Assembly (NCBI GenBank): GCA_963575745.1
Contig: CAUYUJ010016904.1
Location: 62,724-102,723 of the forward strand
Length of the DNA stretch: 40,000 bases
Direction of reading: 5' to 3'
Source of the DNA: Prorocentrum cordatum
Lineage: Eukaryota > Sar > Dinophyceae > Prorocentrales > Prorocentraceae
In this document: piece by piece, positions 39,885 to 40,000 of the stretch
Layout: every line of letters begins with the position of its first letter
How positions within the stretch are numbered: the first letter of the stretch is position 1
Made by a program: the position numbers and the translations under genes
Notes under the pieces: generated by a model
Database searches by the model: none
What the model was told of the DNA's origin: nothing
Seen by the model: the letters and a program-made list of their open reading frames with translations, nothing else

Positions 39885-40000
39885 GCCTGTCCGTCCGTCC
39901 GCCCGTCCGTCCGTCTGTCTGTCTGCCTGTCCGTCCGTCCATCCGTCTGTTTGTCCGTCCGTCCGTCCGTCCGTCCGTCCGTCCGTCTGTCTGTTTGTCC
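39850..40000. repeat. (GTCT)n/(GTCC)n microsatellite
   Basis: Tetramer run of GTCT and GTCC blocks continuing to the window edge. Confidence 0.95.

Overview
The window looks like nuclear DNA of a dinoflagellate. The reasons are a highly conserved housekeeping gene cut into short exons by enormous repeat-filled introns, intron donors that are GC or GA as well as GT, abundant purine microsatellites, and a giant Ty1/copia-like element whose pol resembles families I associate with dinoflagellates. The genus cannot be fixed by reading alone; a large, repeat-rich genome of the Prorocentrum/Polarella kind would fit.

Backbone: one plus-strand gene, the C-terminal half of translation initiation factor eIF4A (DEAD-box RNA helicase), runs from about 4143 to its stop at 37989. 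Five exons are visible (4143-4261, 4729-4806, 8593-8682, 19285-19419, 37924-37989), separated by introns of 467 bp, 3.8 kb, 10.6 kb and 18.5 kb. The N-terminal exons lie outside the window or were not found. Nearly everything else from 4.3 to 37.9 kb sits inside these introns.

Layout: 1-945 holds short dispersed repeats and a degenerate CCAAGAGG array. 948-1664 is an unrecognised coding-like segment unusually rich in GTAT. 1.7-4.1 kb is simple-sequence DNA. Intron 2 holds a minisatellite, a long CAT tract and a decayed LINE reverse transcriptase (6913-8240). Intron 3 holds an unrecognised frameshifted coding-like block (9.88-11.64 kb), an AGCTC/AGCAC array, an 80-bp minisatellite, CCAAGAGG arrays with a 342-bp higher-order repeat, poly(T)/AT-rich DNA, a long GC hairpin and a LINE C-terminal fragment. 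After the gene, 38.1-40 kb is almost all CT, TG and GTCT microsatellite.

Centrepiece: intron 4 contains a complete but dead 16,083-bp Ty1/copia-type LTR retrotransposon (20503-36585), in the same sense as the gene. It has 235-bp LTRs (11 mismatches), a 5-bp target duplication AAGGA and an initiator-Met-tRNA-like primer site directly after the 5' LTR. Its polyprotein, about 15 kb of coding sequence with 6 frameshifts and 7 in-frame stops, reads Gag - zinc knuckle - long linker - RNA 2'-phosphotransferase (Tpt1/KptA) - RING-H2 - aspartic protease - methyltransferase-like region - Cys/His-rich region - integrase - reverse transcriptase - RNase H. The Tpt1 and RING-H2 domains are not normal copia cargo. 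Threaded through the element are at least 37 short hairpins of one design (GC + 3 nt, GNRA tetraloop, complementary 3 nt + GC). Their stems vary with compensating changes, and they occur in linkers, inside domains and in the 3' untranslated region. The tetraloop hairpin family together with the Tpt1-RING cargo is the most likely undescribed system here.
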